A stretch of DNA of 44,868 nt from Alphaproteobacteria bacterium (lineage in GTDB: Bacteria > Desulfobacterota > Binatia > UBA12015). Both the position numbers and the translations under genes were made by a program. The notes beneath the pieces were generated by a model. The model had not been told where the DNA came from, did no database searches, and was given only the letters and a program-made list of their open reading frames with translations. This document shows positions 25,194-34,492 of this stretch, in pieces. Each line of letters opens with the position of its first letter. Within the stretch, counting starts at the first letter, position 1. The stretch spans positions 1 through 44,868 of the forward strand of contig JAFMJW010000006.1 in assembly GCA_017853315.1 (NCBI GenBank), read 5' to 3'.

Positions 25194-26212
25194 TCGAGGC
25201 GACCTTCCCGCTGCTCGGCACGGCGTTCGTCGTGCTCATCGTGCTCCCCGCGTTCGCGTTGCTCGCGAAGGCGGGTCTCGTGACGCTCGAGCGCGACGAG
25301 GCGGGAGGGCCGCTTCATGGCCTCAACCTTCGCTACGTGCTGCTGACCGGGTCGAGCGCGCTCCCCATCGCGTGGCTTCTCTCCGCGGGCCTGCATCAGG
25401 CCGAGACCGGAAAGTCGGCGCTCGCGTGCCTGTTCGATCACGACACCGCTGAGCTGTGCTTCGAGCCTGGCTTCTTCGCCCTCGTGCTGGCGGCTGCCAT
25501 CTTTGCCTCGTCGATCGGCGTCGTGCGGAAGCATCGAGGCGCACGAGCCTCTTCGACTGACGCCGCACGCACGCTCGTTCGACGTGTCGCGCGCATCATC
25601 GCGAGCGATCCCGCGCTCGCCGGCCTTCACGATCGCGTCGTCGCCACCGACGACGTGGGCTTCGCCCTCGGCACCCACGGGTTGCTCAAGCCGCGCGTGT
25701 TCATCGGCACCGATTTCGCCGCTCGGCTCTCCGACGAGATGCTCGCGAGCGCGCTCGGGCACGAGGCCGAGCACCTCCGCGCCCTCGACCCACTGCGCTA
25801 TCTCATCCTTCAGCTCGCGCTCGCTGTGAATCCGTTCGGGCGGTTCTTGCTCGAGCCGCACGCCGCTCGCTGGCGGGCCGCTCGCGAGGCGCACTGTGAC
25901 CGCGAGGCCGTTATTCACGGCGCGGCGCCGCTCCCGCTCGCGGACGCCATCGTGAGAGCGGCGCGGCCCGGAGCTCGCGAGGCCGTCGCGCTCGGCGCGC
26001 GTGACACCGCAGTCCTCCGGTTGCGCATCGGGATGCTGCTCGCCTTCTCCGAACGCACTCCCGCTCGCTGCTGTCACCAGGGTCCGTCGGCCTTCCCGGT
26101 GGCGTTCGTCCTCCTGCTCATCGCGCTGCTTCTGCCGCATCAAACCGGCACCGCCGCGCTCGATGTGCTCCACACGGGCGCAGAGCACGCGCTCACCTAC
26201 TTCTGGCGCTGA
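25190..26212 (+). CDS. BlaR1-type M56 membrane metalloprotease
   Basis: The 340-residue product has several N-terminal membrane helices (about residues 5-30, 45-70 and 92-112) and a zinc protease domain. HEAEH (191-195) is the HExxH site, and Glu233 in REAHCDREA is the probable third ligand. A C-terminal hydrophobic helix (VAFVLLLIALLL) follows. Unlike BlaR1 and MecR1 there is no penicillin-binding sensor domain, so the signal is probably sensed differently, perhaps as metal. It would cleave the neighbouring repressor and release the efflux genes. GTG start with four-base overlap. Confidence 0.8.
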   Translation: MIEATFPLLGTAFVVLIVLPAFALLAKAGLVTLERDEAGGPLHGLNLRYVLLTGSSALPIAWLLSAGLHQAETGKSALACLFDHDTAELCFEPGFFALVLAAAIFASSIGVVRKHRGARASSTDAARTLVRRVARIIASDPALAGLHDRVVATDDVGFALGTHGLLKPRVFIGTDFAARLSDEMLASALGHEAEHLRALDPLRYLILQLALAVNPFGRFLLEPHAARWRAAREAHCDREAVIHGAAPLPLADAIVRAARPGAREAVALGARDTAVLRLRIGMLLAFSERTPARCCHQGPSAFPVAFVLLLIALLLPHQTGTAALDVLHTGAEHALTYFWR

Positions 26213-26220
26213 GGAACTCG

Positions 26221-27660
26221 ATGGCCCGATCGCACCGTACACGCTTGCCTTCAACTACTATGGCGCATAGTAACAGCGCGGTCGCGGCGGCGTTCTCGCT
26301 CCTCGTCGGCGCATGCGCGCACGCCGCTCCGACGAGGAGCGCCGTCGACGCTCGCGAGGCACCGCCGCCTCATCTGCGCGGACCTGCCGTCGGCGGCGCT
26401 GACCTCGGACATGCCGAGCACACGGATCCGGTCCCGGACCCTGCGGCCGGAGGCGAAGTTTCGTTGGGCGGCATTCTTGCCTTCGCGGATCAGCATTCGC
26501 CGGTGCTCACGGTCGCGCGGAGCACGCGCTCTCGGGCCGAAGCCGCGCGCGTCGCTGCGTCCATCCTCCTCCCTACAAACCCGGAGGTCACCGCTGCCGT
26601 AGGACCTCGATTCGGCATCCAGGGAACGGGCGTCGACGTCGATATCATTCTGATGCAGCAAATCCAGATCGCCGGTGAACGAGGCGCGAGGCTCGACGCG
26701 GCCGACCGCCTACGGGAGCTCACGGACGCCGAGATCGAGCAGATCCGCTGGGCCGTCCACACCGACGTCCACGCGGCGTTTCACCGCGCACTCGTGGAGC
26801 AAGAGCGAGCTCGGCTCGCTGGGCGCGTCGTCACGTTTCAAGAGGACGTGCTTCGAGTGGTCGAGGGGCAGATCTCCGCCGGAGAGACCGCGCCGCTCAC
26901 GCTTCGCCTCGCGCAGGCAGAGGTCGCCCAGGCGCGCCAGACGCAGGTCGCCGCGGAGCAGGCGTTCCTCGCGTCGCGCATTCGCCTCGCGCAGCTCTCC
27001 GGCTGGCCCGTGAGCTCGCCGCCCACGCCCGCGGGCACCGTGGACCAGCCGCGCGATCCGCCCTTGCTCGAGCAACTCCTCGCCGTCGCGCGCGAGCGCC
27101 TCCCGAGCTTGCGCGCCGCGGTGGCGCGGATCCGTGAGGCGGAGGCGCGCGTCACGGTGGCGAACCGTGAGGCGTGGCCACGCCCTTCGATCGGCGTGCA
27201 GTACCGCCGTGAGGGGAACCCGACGGCTGAAGGCGCCTACGACATCGTGATGGGCGTCCTGTCGATCCCCATCCCGACCTTTCAGACGAACCAAGGCGAC
27301 CGTGCCCGCGCTCGGGCGGACGTGACCGTCGCCGAAGCCGAGCTCGAGGCCGCCCAGAGATTGCTCGAGGGGCAGATCGCCGAGGCCCGCAGCGAGGTCG
27401 TCGCGGCGGCGCAGCGCACGAGGACCTACGGCACGGAGATCCTGCCGCGCTTCGAGGAGAACCTGACGATGCTGCGCCGCGCGTTCGAGCTCGGCGAGAT
27501 CGATCTGCTCGCGCTCTCCACGGGCCGCGAGCGTTTCCTGCGCATCCAGAGCGACGCCCTCGGCGCGCAGCTCGACTACTTCGTCGCGCTCGCCGCGCTC
27601 GAGCGCATCGTCGGTGTCGACCTTTGGCGCGATGACCACCACGAGGAGAGCACCCCATGA
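26221..27660 (+). CDS. czcC: Outer-membrane efflux protein (TolC/CzcC-like lipoprotein)
   Basis: The 479-residue product is an outer-membrane factor of a tripartite RND pump. A basic start is followed by a lipoprotein-type signal (AFSLLVGAC). The mature part has the repeated helical OMF pattern: SRAEAARVAASILLPTNPEV, QISAGETAPLTLRLAQAEVAQ, and a second repeat with TFQTNQGDRARARADVTVAE and FELGEIDLLALSTGRERFL. The ATG at 26221 follows GAGGA and gives a normal n-region; an alternative ATG at 26260 lies inside an operator palindrome. Its stop overlaps the start of the adaptor gene (ATGA). The symbol indicates the class, not proven orthology. Confidence 0.87.
   Translation: MARSHRTRLPSTTMAHSNSAVAAAFSLLVGACAHAAPTRSAVDAREAPPPHLRGPAVGGADLGHAEHTDPVPDPAAGGEVSLGGILAFADQHSPVLTVARSTRSRAEAARVAASILLPTNPEVTAAVGPRFGIQGTGVDVDIILMQQIQIAGERGARLDAADRLRELTDAEIEQIRWAVHTDVHAAFHRALVEQERARLAGRVVTFQEDVLRVVEGQISAGETAPLTLRLAQAEVAQARQTQVAAEQAFLASRIRLAQLSGWPVSSPPTPAGTVDQPRDPPLLEQLLAVARERLPSLRAAVARIREAEARVTVANREAWPRPSIGVQYRREGNPTAEGAYDIVMGVLSIPIPTFQTNQGDRARARADVTVAEAELEAAQRLLEGQIAEARSEVVAAAQRTRTYGTEILPRFEENLTMLRRAFELGEIDLLALSTGRERFLRIQSDALGAQLDYFVALAALERIVGVDLWRDDHHEESTP
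26255..26273 (+). promoter_or_regulatory. Operator palindrome 2 (BlaI/CopY type)
   Basis: CTACTAT-GGCGC-ATAGTAA is an inverted repeat of 7-base arms with one mismatch. It shares the 10-mer CAACTACTAT with the site at 24732. It lies within the first codons of the outer-membrane gene, so it may act as an internal roadblock or mark a second promoter for the pump genes. Confidence 0.55.
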
Positions 27661-28844
27661 GCCGCCGCATCCTGGTTTCTATCCTATTCATCGCGCTCGC
27701 CGGGCTGACGGCCGCCTGCAACAAGGGCGGCGGCGAAGCGGAGCAGGACGAGCACGGTCACGAAGAGGGCGCTCACGGGGAAGAAGAGGGCCACCGCGAG
27801 GCAGGGCACGAGAACGAGGTCCGCCTGTCCCCCGAAGCCCAGGAGCGCGCCGGAATCCGTATGGGCGTGGTCGAGCGGCGGGCTCTCACCGGAGGCGTCG
27901 CCATCCCTGCGGAGGTGCAGTTCGAACCGAGCAGCACTGCTCACGTCGGGCCGCTCGTGCCCGGACGCATCACCAAGGTGACAGTCGCGCTCGGCGATCG
28001 AGTGCGACGCGGACAATTGCTCGGGGTCGTGGCATCGAGCGACGTGTCCGAGGCGCGCGCTCGCCTCGATCAAGCCCGCGCGAGGCTCTCCGCGGCCGAA
28101 GCGACCCTGACGCGCCAGCAGCAGCTCTCGACCGAAGGCATTGGCGCGCAACGGTCGCTGATCGACGCGGAGGCCCAGGTCGGCGAGCTCCGCGCCGAGG
28201 TCGCCGGACTTCGCCGCCAGCTCTCCGTGTTCGGCTCCGGCAACGCGGGCGAGCTGGCCCTGACCGCGCCGATCGACGGCGTCGTCGTGGCCCTGCACGC
28301 GACCCTCGGTGAAACCGCCAAACCGGACGAGCCGGCGTTCATCGTCACGGACCCCACCAAGGTCTGGATCCGCGGCAACGTGCCCGAGCTCGAGATCAGC
28401 CGCGTGCAGATGGGCTCCGGCGCGATCGTCCGGCTGCACGCGTTCCCCGACCTCGCCATGACCGGAACCATCACCTACGTCGCGCCCGCGCTCGAAGAGA
28501 GGACCCGTTCCCTGCCTGTGCGCGTCACCATAGAGAACCCGGACGCGCGACTGCGGAGCGGGCTATTCGGCAGCATCGAGTTGCTCGGCGGCCGCGCGGA
28601 CGAGCGCGTGCTGGTCGTCCCGGCAGAAGCCGTGGCGTCGCTCGACGGTCAGACGGTCGTCTTCGTCCCCGCCGACGAGCCCGACACGTTTCGGCCCCAG
28701 CCGGTGGCGCTCGGACGGCACGCTGGCGGCTTCTTCGAGGTTCGCTCCGGGTTCGAAGAAGGGGCGCGCCTGGCGACGAGCGGCGCGTTCACGCTGAAGA
28801 GCGCCCTGCGCAGCAGCGAGCTCTCCGAAGGCCACTCTCACTGA
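27657..28844 (+). CDS. czcB: RND efflux periplasmic adaptor (CzcB-like lipoprotein)
   Basis: The 395-residue product is a membrane-fusion protein linking inner-membrane pump and outer-membrane channel. A lipoprotein signal ends LTAAC. A long His/Glu-rich stretch follows (HGHEEGAHGEEEGH...), and the C-terminus ends EGHSH; both suit metal capture. The lipoyl-like halves are PGRITKVTVALGDRVRRGQLLG and LTAPIDGVVVALHATLGE, separated by an alpha-hairpin (ARARLDQARARLSAAEATL...). The start overlaps the upstream stop by four bases. The His-rich ends argue for a metal pump rather than a drug pump. Confidence 0.9.
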   Translation: MSRRILVSILFIALAGLTAACNKGGGEAEQDEHGHEEGAHGEEEGHREAGHENEVRLSPEAQERAGIRMGVVERRALTGGVAIPAEVQFEPSSTAHVGPLVPGRITKVTVALGDRVRRGQLLGVVASSDVSEARARLDQARARLSAAEATLTRQQQLSTEGIGAQRSLIDAEAQVGELRAEVAGLRRQLSVFGSGNAGELALTAPIDGVVVALHATLGETAKPDEPAFIVTDPTKVWIRGNVPELEISRVQMGSGAIVRLHAFPDLAMTGTITYVAPALEERTRSLPVRVTIENPDARLRSGLFGSIELLGGRADERVLVVPAEAVASLDGQTVVFVPADEPDTFRPQPVALGRHAGGFFEVRSGFEEGARLATSGAFTLKSALRSSELSEGHSH

Positions 28845-28856
28845 GGACCGATCGCC

Positions 28857-31800
28857 ATGAAGAAGCTCCTCGAAATCTGCCTCAAGTGGCGCCTCCTCGT
28901 GTTCGCCTTCGCGGTGATCGTCGCGGCCCTCGGGGCGCGCAGCGCGCAGCAGCTCCCGATCGACGCCGTGCCCGACGTCACCAACATCCAGGTCCAGATC
29001 CTCACGAACGCTCCGGCGCTCGGCCCGGTAGATGTGGAGCGGACGATCACCTTTCCGGTCGAGGCCTCGATGAGCGGTCTGCCGGGTGTCGAGCAGATCC
29101 GCAGCGTCTCTCGCTTCGGGCTGTCGGCCGTGACGGTCGTGTTCGAGGAAGGCACCGACCTGCTCCGCGCGCGACAGCTCATCTCGGAGCGCCTCACGCA
29201 AGCCCGCGAGCGCCTCCCTCCAGGCACCTCGCCCGAGATGGGGCCTCTCAGCACCGGCCTCGGGGAGATCTTCCAGTTCGAGGTGCGGGCTGAGAACGCG
29301 TGCGTCCAGGGCCAGCCGGACACGGACCAGTGCTATTCCCCGATGGAGCTACGCTCTATCCTCGACTGGTTCCTGGCGTACGAGCTGCGCTCGGTCCCAG
29401 GTGTCGTGGAGGTCAACTCGTTCGGCGGCGAGCTCAAGACCTACGAGGTCGAGGTGCTCCCCGACCGCCTGCGCGCCCTCGACGTATCCTTGAACGAGCT
29501 CTTCGACGCGCTTGAACGGAACAACGCGACTGCGGGCGGCGGATACCTCGTTCGCTCGGGAGAGCAGCTCCTCGTGCGCGGCGAGGGGCGCATCCAGACC
29601 CTCGACGAGATCGGGGACGTCCTCATCGAGACCCGGGAGGACGGCGTGCCGGTGCGCGTACGGGACGTCGGCCGCGTTCACCTCGCGCCCATGATTCGAC
29701 AAGGAGCGGTCACGAGAGACGCGCGCGGCGAGGTCGTGACCGGCATCGTGATGATGCTCGTCGGCGCCAACGGCCGAGAGGTCGTAGAGAACGTGAAGGC
29801 GAAGATCGCCCAGATCGCTCCGTCGCTCCCGCCCGGCGTTCGCATCGACGTGTTCTACGACCGCGCCGACCTGGTGAACCGAACGATCCGCACCGTGGCG
29901 AAGAACCTCGCAGAGGGAGCGCTCTTCGTCATCGCCGTCCTCTTCCTGCTGCTCGGGAGCATCCGCGGTGGCCTCATCGTGGCGGCGGCCATCCCCTTCG
30001 CGATGCTCGTCGCGTTCACCGGGATGAAGGCGCTCGGGCTCAGCGGGAATCTCATGAGCTTGGGAGCCATCGACTTCGGCATCGTCGTCGATGGTTCCAT
30101 CATCGTCGTCGAGAACGCGGTCGTGCACCTGGCGGCGGCAGCGCGCGGGCTGAAGCGCCCGATGACCTATGGGGAGGCCGCCAACGTCGTGATGGGCTCC
30201 ACGCTGGACGTGCGGAAGGCAGCGCTCTTCGGCGAGGCCATCATCGTTATCGTCTACATCCCGATCCTCACGCTCGCCGGCATCGAGGGGAAGATGTTCA
30301 AGCCGATGGCCATCACGGTGCTCTTCGCGCTGCTCGGGGCCTTCATCGCGTCGCTCACGTTCGTGCCGGTGCTGGTCGCGACCTTCCTGCGGCAGCACAC
30401 CGAGGAGAAGGAGCCGTTCCTCGTTCGACTGTTGCACCGCGTGTATCCCCGACTGCTCGCGCCCCTGATGCGGGCGCCCAAGAAGGTCATCGCCGTCTGC
30501 TTGGTCCTCCTGGTGGCAGCGGGGCTGATCGCGTCCCGGATGGGCGCGGAGTTCGTGCCGCGGCTCGACGAGGGCGCCATCGCGATTCAGATCCTCCGCC
30601 TGCCGAGCGTCTCGCTCGAGGAGAGCGTTCAGGGCGCGACGCGCTTCGAGCGCGTCCTGCGCGAGTTCCCGGAGGTGGTCACGGTCATCTCGAAGACGGG
30701 CCGCGCCGAGATCGCCACGGATCCGATGGGCGTGGAGCTCTCGGACGCCATCGTCATCCTGAAACCCTCCGAGGAGTGGACGACCGCGCACACCCGAGAG
30801 GAGCTCGTGCAGCGCATGTCTGCGCGCCTGACCGAGGCGCTTCCGGGGCTCGGCTTCTCGTTCTCGCAGCCGATCGAGCTTCGAATGGCCGAGCTCATCA
30901 GCGGCACGCGTTCGGACGTCGCCATCACGATCTACGGCGATGACCTCGCCACGCTCGAGCGCCTGAGCCAGGAGGTCCAGGGCGTCGCGCGGGGAGTCCC
31001 CGGTGCCTCCGATGTCCGAGGCGAACAGCTCGCCGGCCTTCCAACGCTGGAGGCGACGGTGGACCGCGCGGCGGCCGCTCGCTACGGCGTCTCGGTGCGG
31101 GACGCGCTCGACGCGATCGAAGCCTTGGGAGGCCGGGCCGTGGGCGAGGTCTACGAAGGAGAGCGGCGCTTCCGCCTTCAAGTGCGCGTCCCAGCCGCGC
31201 TGCGCGACGACATCGACGAGGTGCGAACCCTGCCTGTCAGCGGCGCGAGCGGTCTGCTGGTGCCGCTCGGACAGATCGCCAGCATTCAGATCGTGGACTC
31301 TCCGGCGAGCGTGAGCCGCGAAAGCGTGCGCCGCCGAACGAACGTCGAGGTGAACGTGCGCGGGCGCGATCTCGCGTCCTTCGTCAACGAGGCGCAGGCG
31401 CGGGTTCAGGAGCAGGTGGAACTGCCGCCCGGCTACGTCGTCCATTGGGGCGGGCAGTTCGAGAACCTCAGGGCCGCCTCGGAGCGCCTGGCGATCGCCG
31501 TGCCCCTCGCGCTCGGGCTCATCTTCATCCTCTTGTACATGGCGTTCGGTCAGCTCAGGCCGACGTTGCTCATCTACCTGAATGTGCCGTTCGCGGCCGT
31601 GGGTGGCGTGTTCCTGCTCGCGCTGCGCGGCATGCCGTTCTCGATCAGCGCGGCCATCGGGTTCATCGCGCTCTTCGGCATCGCGGTCCTCAACGGCGTC
31701 GTGCTCCTCACGACGGTCAAGAAGCTGCGCGAGCAGGGCAGGTCGCCGCTCGAGGCTGCCAGAGAGGGAGCCGAGGCGCGGCTGCGCGCCGTGGTGATGA

Positions 31801-32051
31801 CGGCGACGGTTGCCGCCCTCGGGTTCCTGCCGATGGCGTTGTCGACGAGCGCGGGCGCAGAGGTGCAGCGGCCGCTCGCCACCGTCGTCATCGGCGGCCT
31901 CGTGAGCGCGACCTTCCTGACCCTGTTCGTGCTCCCCACCGTCTACGCGTTCATCTACCGCAAGGATGAACCGCCGCCCTCGGGAGACGCCGGGGAGGAG
32001 ACCGCACGAGATGCGGGTGGCGGTGCAGCGCAAGCCGAGGGAGCGGTGTGA
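28857..32051 (+). CDS. czcA: Heavy-metal RND efflux pump (CzcA-like)
   Basis: The 1,064-residue product is the inner-membrane RND transporter of the heavy-metal group. The proton-relay and metal-path residues of CzcA-type pumps are kept in GAIDFGIVVDGSIIVVEN: Asp406, Asp412 and Glu419, with the same spacing as CzcA Asp402, Asp408 and Glu415. This distinguishes it from CusA-type Cu/Ag pumps, which lack this DFG..D pattern. RND signatures QLPIDAVPDVTNIQVQI, GAEFVPRLDEGAIAIQ, VNVRGRDLASFV and the C-terminal membrane block are present. Substrates are probably divalent cations (Zn, Co, Cd, Ni). GAGGA precedes the ATG. It overlaps the next gene by four bases. Confidence 0.94.
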   Translation: MKKLLEICLKWRLLVFAFAVIVAALGARSAQQLPIDAVPDVTNIQVQILTNAPALGPVDVERTITFPVEASMSGLPGVEQIRSVSRFGLSAVTVVFEEGTDLLRARQLISERLTQARERLPPGTSPEMGPLSTGLGEIFQFEVRAENACVQGQPDTDQCYSPMELRSILDWFLAYELRSVPGVVEVNSFGGELKTYEVEVLPDRLRALDVSLNELFDALERNNATAGGGYLVRSGEQLLVRGEGRIQTLDEIGDVLIETREDGVPVRVRDVGRVHLAPMIRQGAVTRDARGEVVTGIVMMLVGANGREVVENVKAKIAQIAPSLPPGVRIDVFYDRADLVNRTIRTVAKNLAEGALFVIAVLFLLLGSIRGGLIVAAAIPFAMLVAFTGMKALGLSGNLMSLGAIDFGIVVDGSIIVVENAVVHLAAAARGLKRPMTYGEAANVVMGSTLDVRKAALFGEAIIVIVYIPILTLAGIEGKMFKPMAITVLFALLGAFIASLTFVPVLVATFLRQHTEEKEPFLVRLLHRVYPRLLAPLMRAPKKVIAVCLVLLVAAGLIASRMGAEFVPRLDEGAIAIQILRLPSVSLEESVQGATRFERVLREFPEVVTVISKTGRAEIATDPMGVELSDAIVILKPSEEWTTAHTREELVQRMSARLTEALPGLGFSFSQPIELRMAELISGTRSDVAITIYGDDLATLERLSQEVQGVARGVPGASDVRGEQLAGLPTLEATVDRAAAARYGVSVRDALDAIEALGGRAVGEVYEGERRFRLQVRVPAALRDDIDEVRTLPVSGASGLLVPLGQIASIQIVDSPASVSRESVRRRTNVEVNVRGRDLASFVNEAQARVQEQVELPPGYVVHWGGQFENLRAASERLAIAVPLALGLIFILLYMAFGQLRPTLLIYLNVPFAAVGGVFLLALRGMPFSISAAIGFIALFGIAVLNGVVLLTTVKKLREQGRSPLEAAREGAEARLRAVVMTATVAALGFLPMALSTSAGAEVQRPLATVVIGGLVSATFLTLFVLPTVYAFIYRKDEPPPSGDAGEETARDAGGGAAQAEGAV

Positions 32052-34492
32052 AGCACAAGCTCGATATGGACCTTGTGCTGCCGAGCGAGGCGGCAGAGTG
32101 CGACGCCTGCGTCGAGCGTCTCGTGGCCACGCTCGGCGCGACCCGAGGCATCACGCACGTGCACGTGGACCGTGCCGAGCCGGGCCGGCCGAAGCTGTGC
32201 CTCCACTACGAGCCCACGTCCGTGCGACTCGAGGAGGTGGAGGCGCTCGTGGAGCGCACTGGCGCCGAGCTGAGGGCGCGCTACGAGCACCTGTCCGCGC
32301 CGGCAGTGGGCTTGCGCCACGAGCGCCAGGCGCGCCTCGCCGAGGGTGTATTCGCACGACAACCCGGCGTGCTGTATGCCTCGGTCGCGTTCGGGACGCG
32401 CCGCTTGTACGTCGAGTTCGATCCCGCAAAGACGAGCCGGGAGGCGCTCCTCGCGGTCGCGTCCAAGGCAGGGATCGTCTCCTACGCGGAGCCCGCATCT
32501 CCCGCGGCGGCCGTCGCAAAACACGAGGAGCAAGAACATGAGCACGGAGGTCCATTCGGTGAACGCTCCGAGCTCGTCTTCAGCGTCGCGTGCGGTGTGC
32601 TCACTGCCGTCGGGTGGGGCCTCGAGAAGGCAGAAGTCGGCGCGACCGTCGCGACCGCCCTGTTCTCCCTCGCGTACGTCCTCGGCGCGTGGTTCACGGT
32701 GAAGGAGGTCGCCGTCGCGCTGCGAGCGCGCAGGTTTGAGATCGATTTCCTCATGCTGCTCGCGGCCATGGGAGCGGCCGTTCTCGGCGAGTGGTTCGAG
32801 GGGGCGCTCCTGCTGTTCCTATTCACGCTCGGCCACGCCCTGGAAGGCTATGCGATGCGGCGGGCCCGCAACGCCATCGAGGCGCTCGCGAAGCTCGTCC
32901 CAGAGACAGCCCTGCGGCTCGACGACGACGATCGCGACGAGGAGGTGGCGGTCGCCGAGCTCGTCGGAGGTGACCGCATCTTGGTCAAGCCGAACACGCG
33001 CATCCCTGCGGACGGCTTCGTGAACGCCGGGACGAGCAGCGTGAACCAGGCGCCGATCACTGGAGAGAGCGTTCCCGTCGACAAGCGGCCGGTCCCGGAC
33101 CCGGAGGCAGCGCTCGCGGTGCCCGACGAGCTCGACGCCGAGCATCGCGTGTTCGCGGGCACCATCAACGGAGCCGCAGCCCTGACCGTCATCGTCACCA
33201 AGACCGCCGGCGAGAGCACGCTCGCGCGCGTCGTGAAGCTGGTGGCCGAGGCCGAGACCCAGAAATCCCCGACACAGCAGTTCACGGATCGCTTCGAGCG
33301 CGTGTTCGTCCCGATCATCCTGGTCGTCGTCGTGGGCCTGCTCTTCGCGTGGATGGTGCTCGACGAGCCGTTCGCGCGGAGCCTCTACCGCGCGATGGCG
33401 GTGCTGGTCGCCGCGAGCCCCTGCGCGCTCGCCATCGCGACCCCGAGCGCGGTCCTTTCGGGCGTGGCCCGTGCCGCGCGAGCCGGCGTGCTCTTTAAGG
33501 GTGGTGCCCACCTCGAGTCGCTCGGCTTCGTTCGAGCCATCGCGTTCGACAAGACGGGCACCCTCACGGAAGGCAAGCCGCGCCTCACGGACGTCGCAGC
33601 GCTCGACAGCGCGTCGGAGGACGAGCTCCTCGCGATCGCGACGGCGGTGGAGAAGCAGTCGGACCACCCGCTCGCAGGTGCAATAGTTGACGGCGTGCGA
33701 GCGCGTCGCCCCGACCTCACGGTGCCGGAGGCCACGGAGGTCGAGGCGATCATCGGCTATGGTGTCCGCGCCAAGGTCGGTGAAAGCGTGGTGAGCATCG
33801 GCAAACCCGGCCTGTTCACGCGAGAGGGCTCGCTTCCGCCGAGCGTCGCCGATGCGGTCAGCAAGCTCCAAGGAGACGGGCGCACCGTCATGGTCGTGCA
33901 CTCGGGCGAGCGCTTTCTCGGTGTTCTCGGCGTGATGGACACACCTCGGGAGAGCGCACGCACGGTCGTTGCCGAACTCCACGCGCTCGGCGTTGAACAG
34001 ACGATCATGATCACGGGCGATCATCAGCTCGTGGCCGATGCCATCGCGAAGCAGGTCGGGATCCGGCTCGCGCGCGGAGACCTCCTCCCGGAGCAGAAGG
34101 TCAGCGCGATCGCCGAGCTCGCGAGATCGAAGAGTCGGGTCGCGATGGTAGGCGACGGCGTGAACGATGCGCCCGCGATGGCCAACGCCACGGTGGGCAT
34201 CGCTATGGGCGCGGGCGGCTCGGATGTCGCGCTCGAGACCGCCGACGTCGCGCTCATGGCCGACGACTTGCGCGCGTTGCCGTTCGCGGTCGGGCTCAGC
34301 CGCGCGGCGCGCAGCATCATCCGTCAGAACCTCTGGGCCAGCCTCGGCATGGTGGCGTTCCTCATCCCCGCGACCATCTTAGGCCTCGCCAAGATCGGCG
34401 TCGCCGTCGCGCTGCACGAGGGCTCGACCTTGCTCGTCGTCGCGAACGCGCTGAGGCTCCTGGCCTACGAACATCGACGGGGAACGACATGA
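32048..34492 (+). CDS. P1B-4-type heavy-metal ATPase with unusual N-terminal domains
   Basis: The 814-residue product is a metal-exporting P-type ATPase. Core motifs: actuator ITGES, membrane SPC (457-459, SPCALAIATP), phosphorylation DKTGT (Asp501), HP in SDHPLAG, GDGVND, and HEGST (790-794) in the last helices. SPC with HEGST marks the P1B-4 group (CoaT/CtpD-like; Co, Ni, Fe or Zn). Typical members have little N-terminal extension. This one has about 170 residues with two HMA-like folds (CDAC near residue 18; a second lacks the Cys pair) and a His-rich linker (KHEEQEHEHGG). GTG start overlaps czcA. Confidence 0.92.
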   Translation: MKHKLDMDLVLPSEAAECDACVERLVATLGATRGITHVHVDRAEPGRPKLCLHYEPTSVRLEEVEALVERTGAELRARYEHLSAPAVGLRHERQARLAEGVFARQPGVLYASVAFGTRRLYVEFDPAKTSREALLAVASKAGIVSYAEPASPAAAVAKHEEQEHEHGGPFGERSELVFSVACGVLTAVGWGLEKAEVGATVATALFSLAYVLGAWFTVKEVAVALRARRFEIDFLMLLAAMGAAVLGEWFEGALLLFLFTLGHALEGYAMRRARNAIEALAKLVPETALRLDDDDRDEEVAVAELVGGDRILVKPNTRIPADGFVNAGTSSVNQAPITGESVPVDKRPVPDPEAALAVPDELDAEHRVFAGTINGAAALTVIVTKTAGESTLARVVKLVAEAETQKSPTQQFTDRFERVFVPIILVVVVGLLFAWMVLDEPFARSLYRAMAVLVAASPCALAIATPSAVLSGVARAARAGVLFKGGAHLESLGFVRAIAFDKTGTLTEGKPRLTDVAALDSASEDELLAIATAVEKQSDHPLAGAIVDGVRARRPDLTVPEATEVEAIIGYGVRAKVGESVVSIGKPGLFTREGSLPPSVADAVSKLQGDGRTVMVVHSGERFLGVLGVMDTPRESARTVVAELHALGVEQTIMITGDHQLVADAIAKQVGIRLARGDLLPEQKVSAIAELARSKSRVAMVGDGVNDAPAMANATVGIAMGAGGSDVALETADVALMADDLRALPFAVGLSRAARSIIRQNLWASLGMVAFLIPATILGLAKIGVAVALHEGSTLLVVANALRLLAYEHRRGTT

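Noticed and set aside
24777-26212. Link between the BlaI/BlaR-like pair and the metallo-beta-lactamase at 35.5 kb
   Set aside because: The pair lacks a penicillin sensor, its operators flank the pump genes, and no matching palindrome was seen at the lactamase gene.
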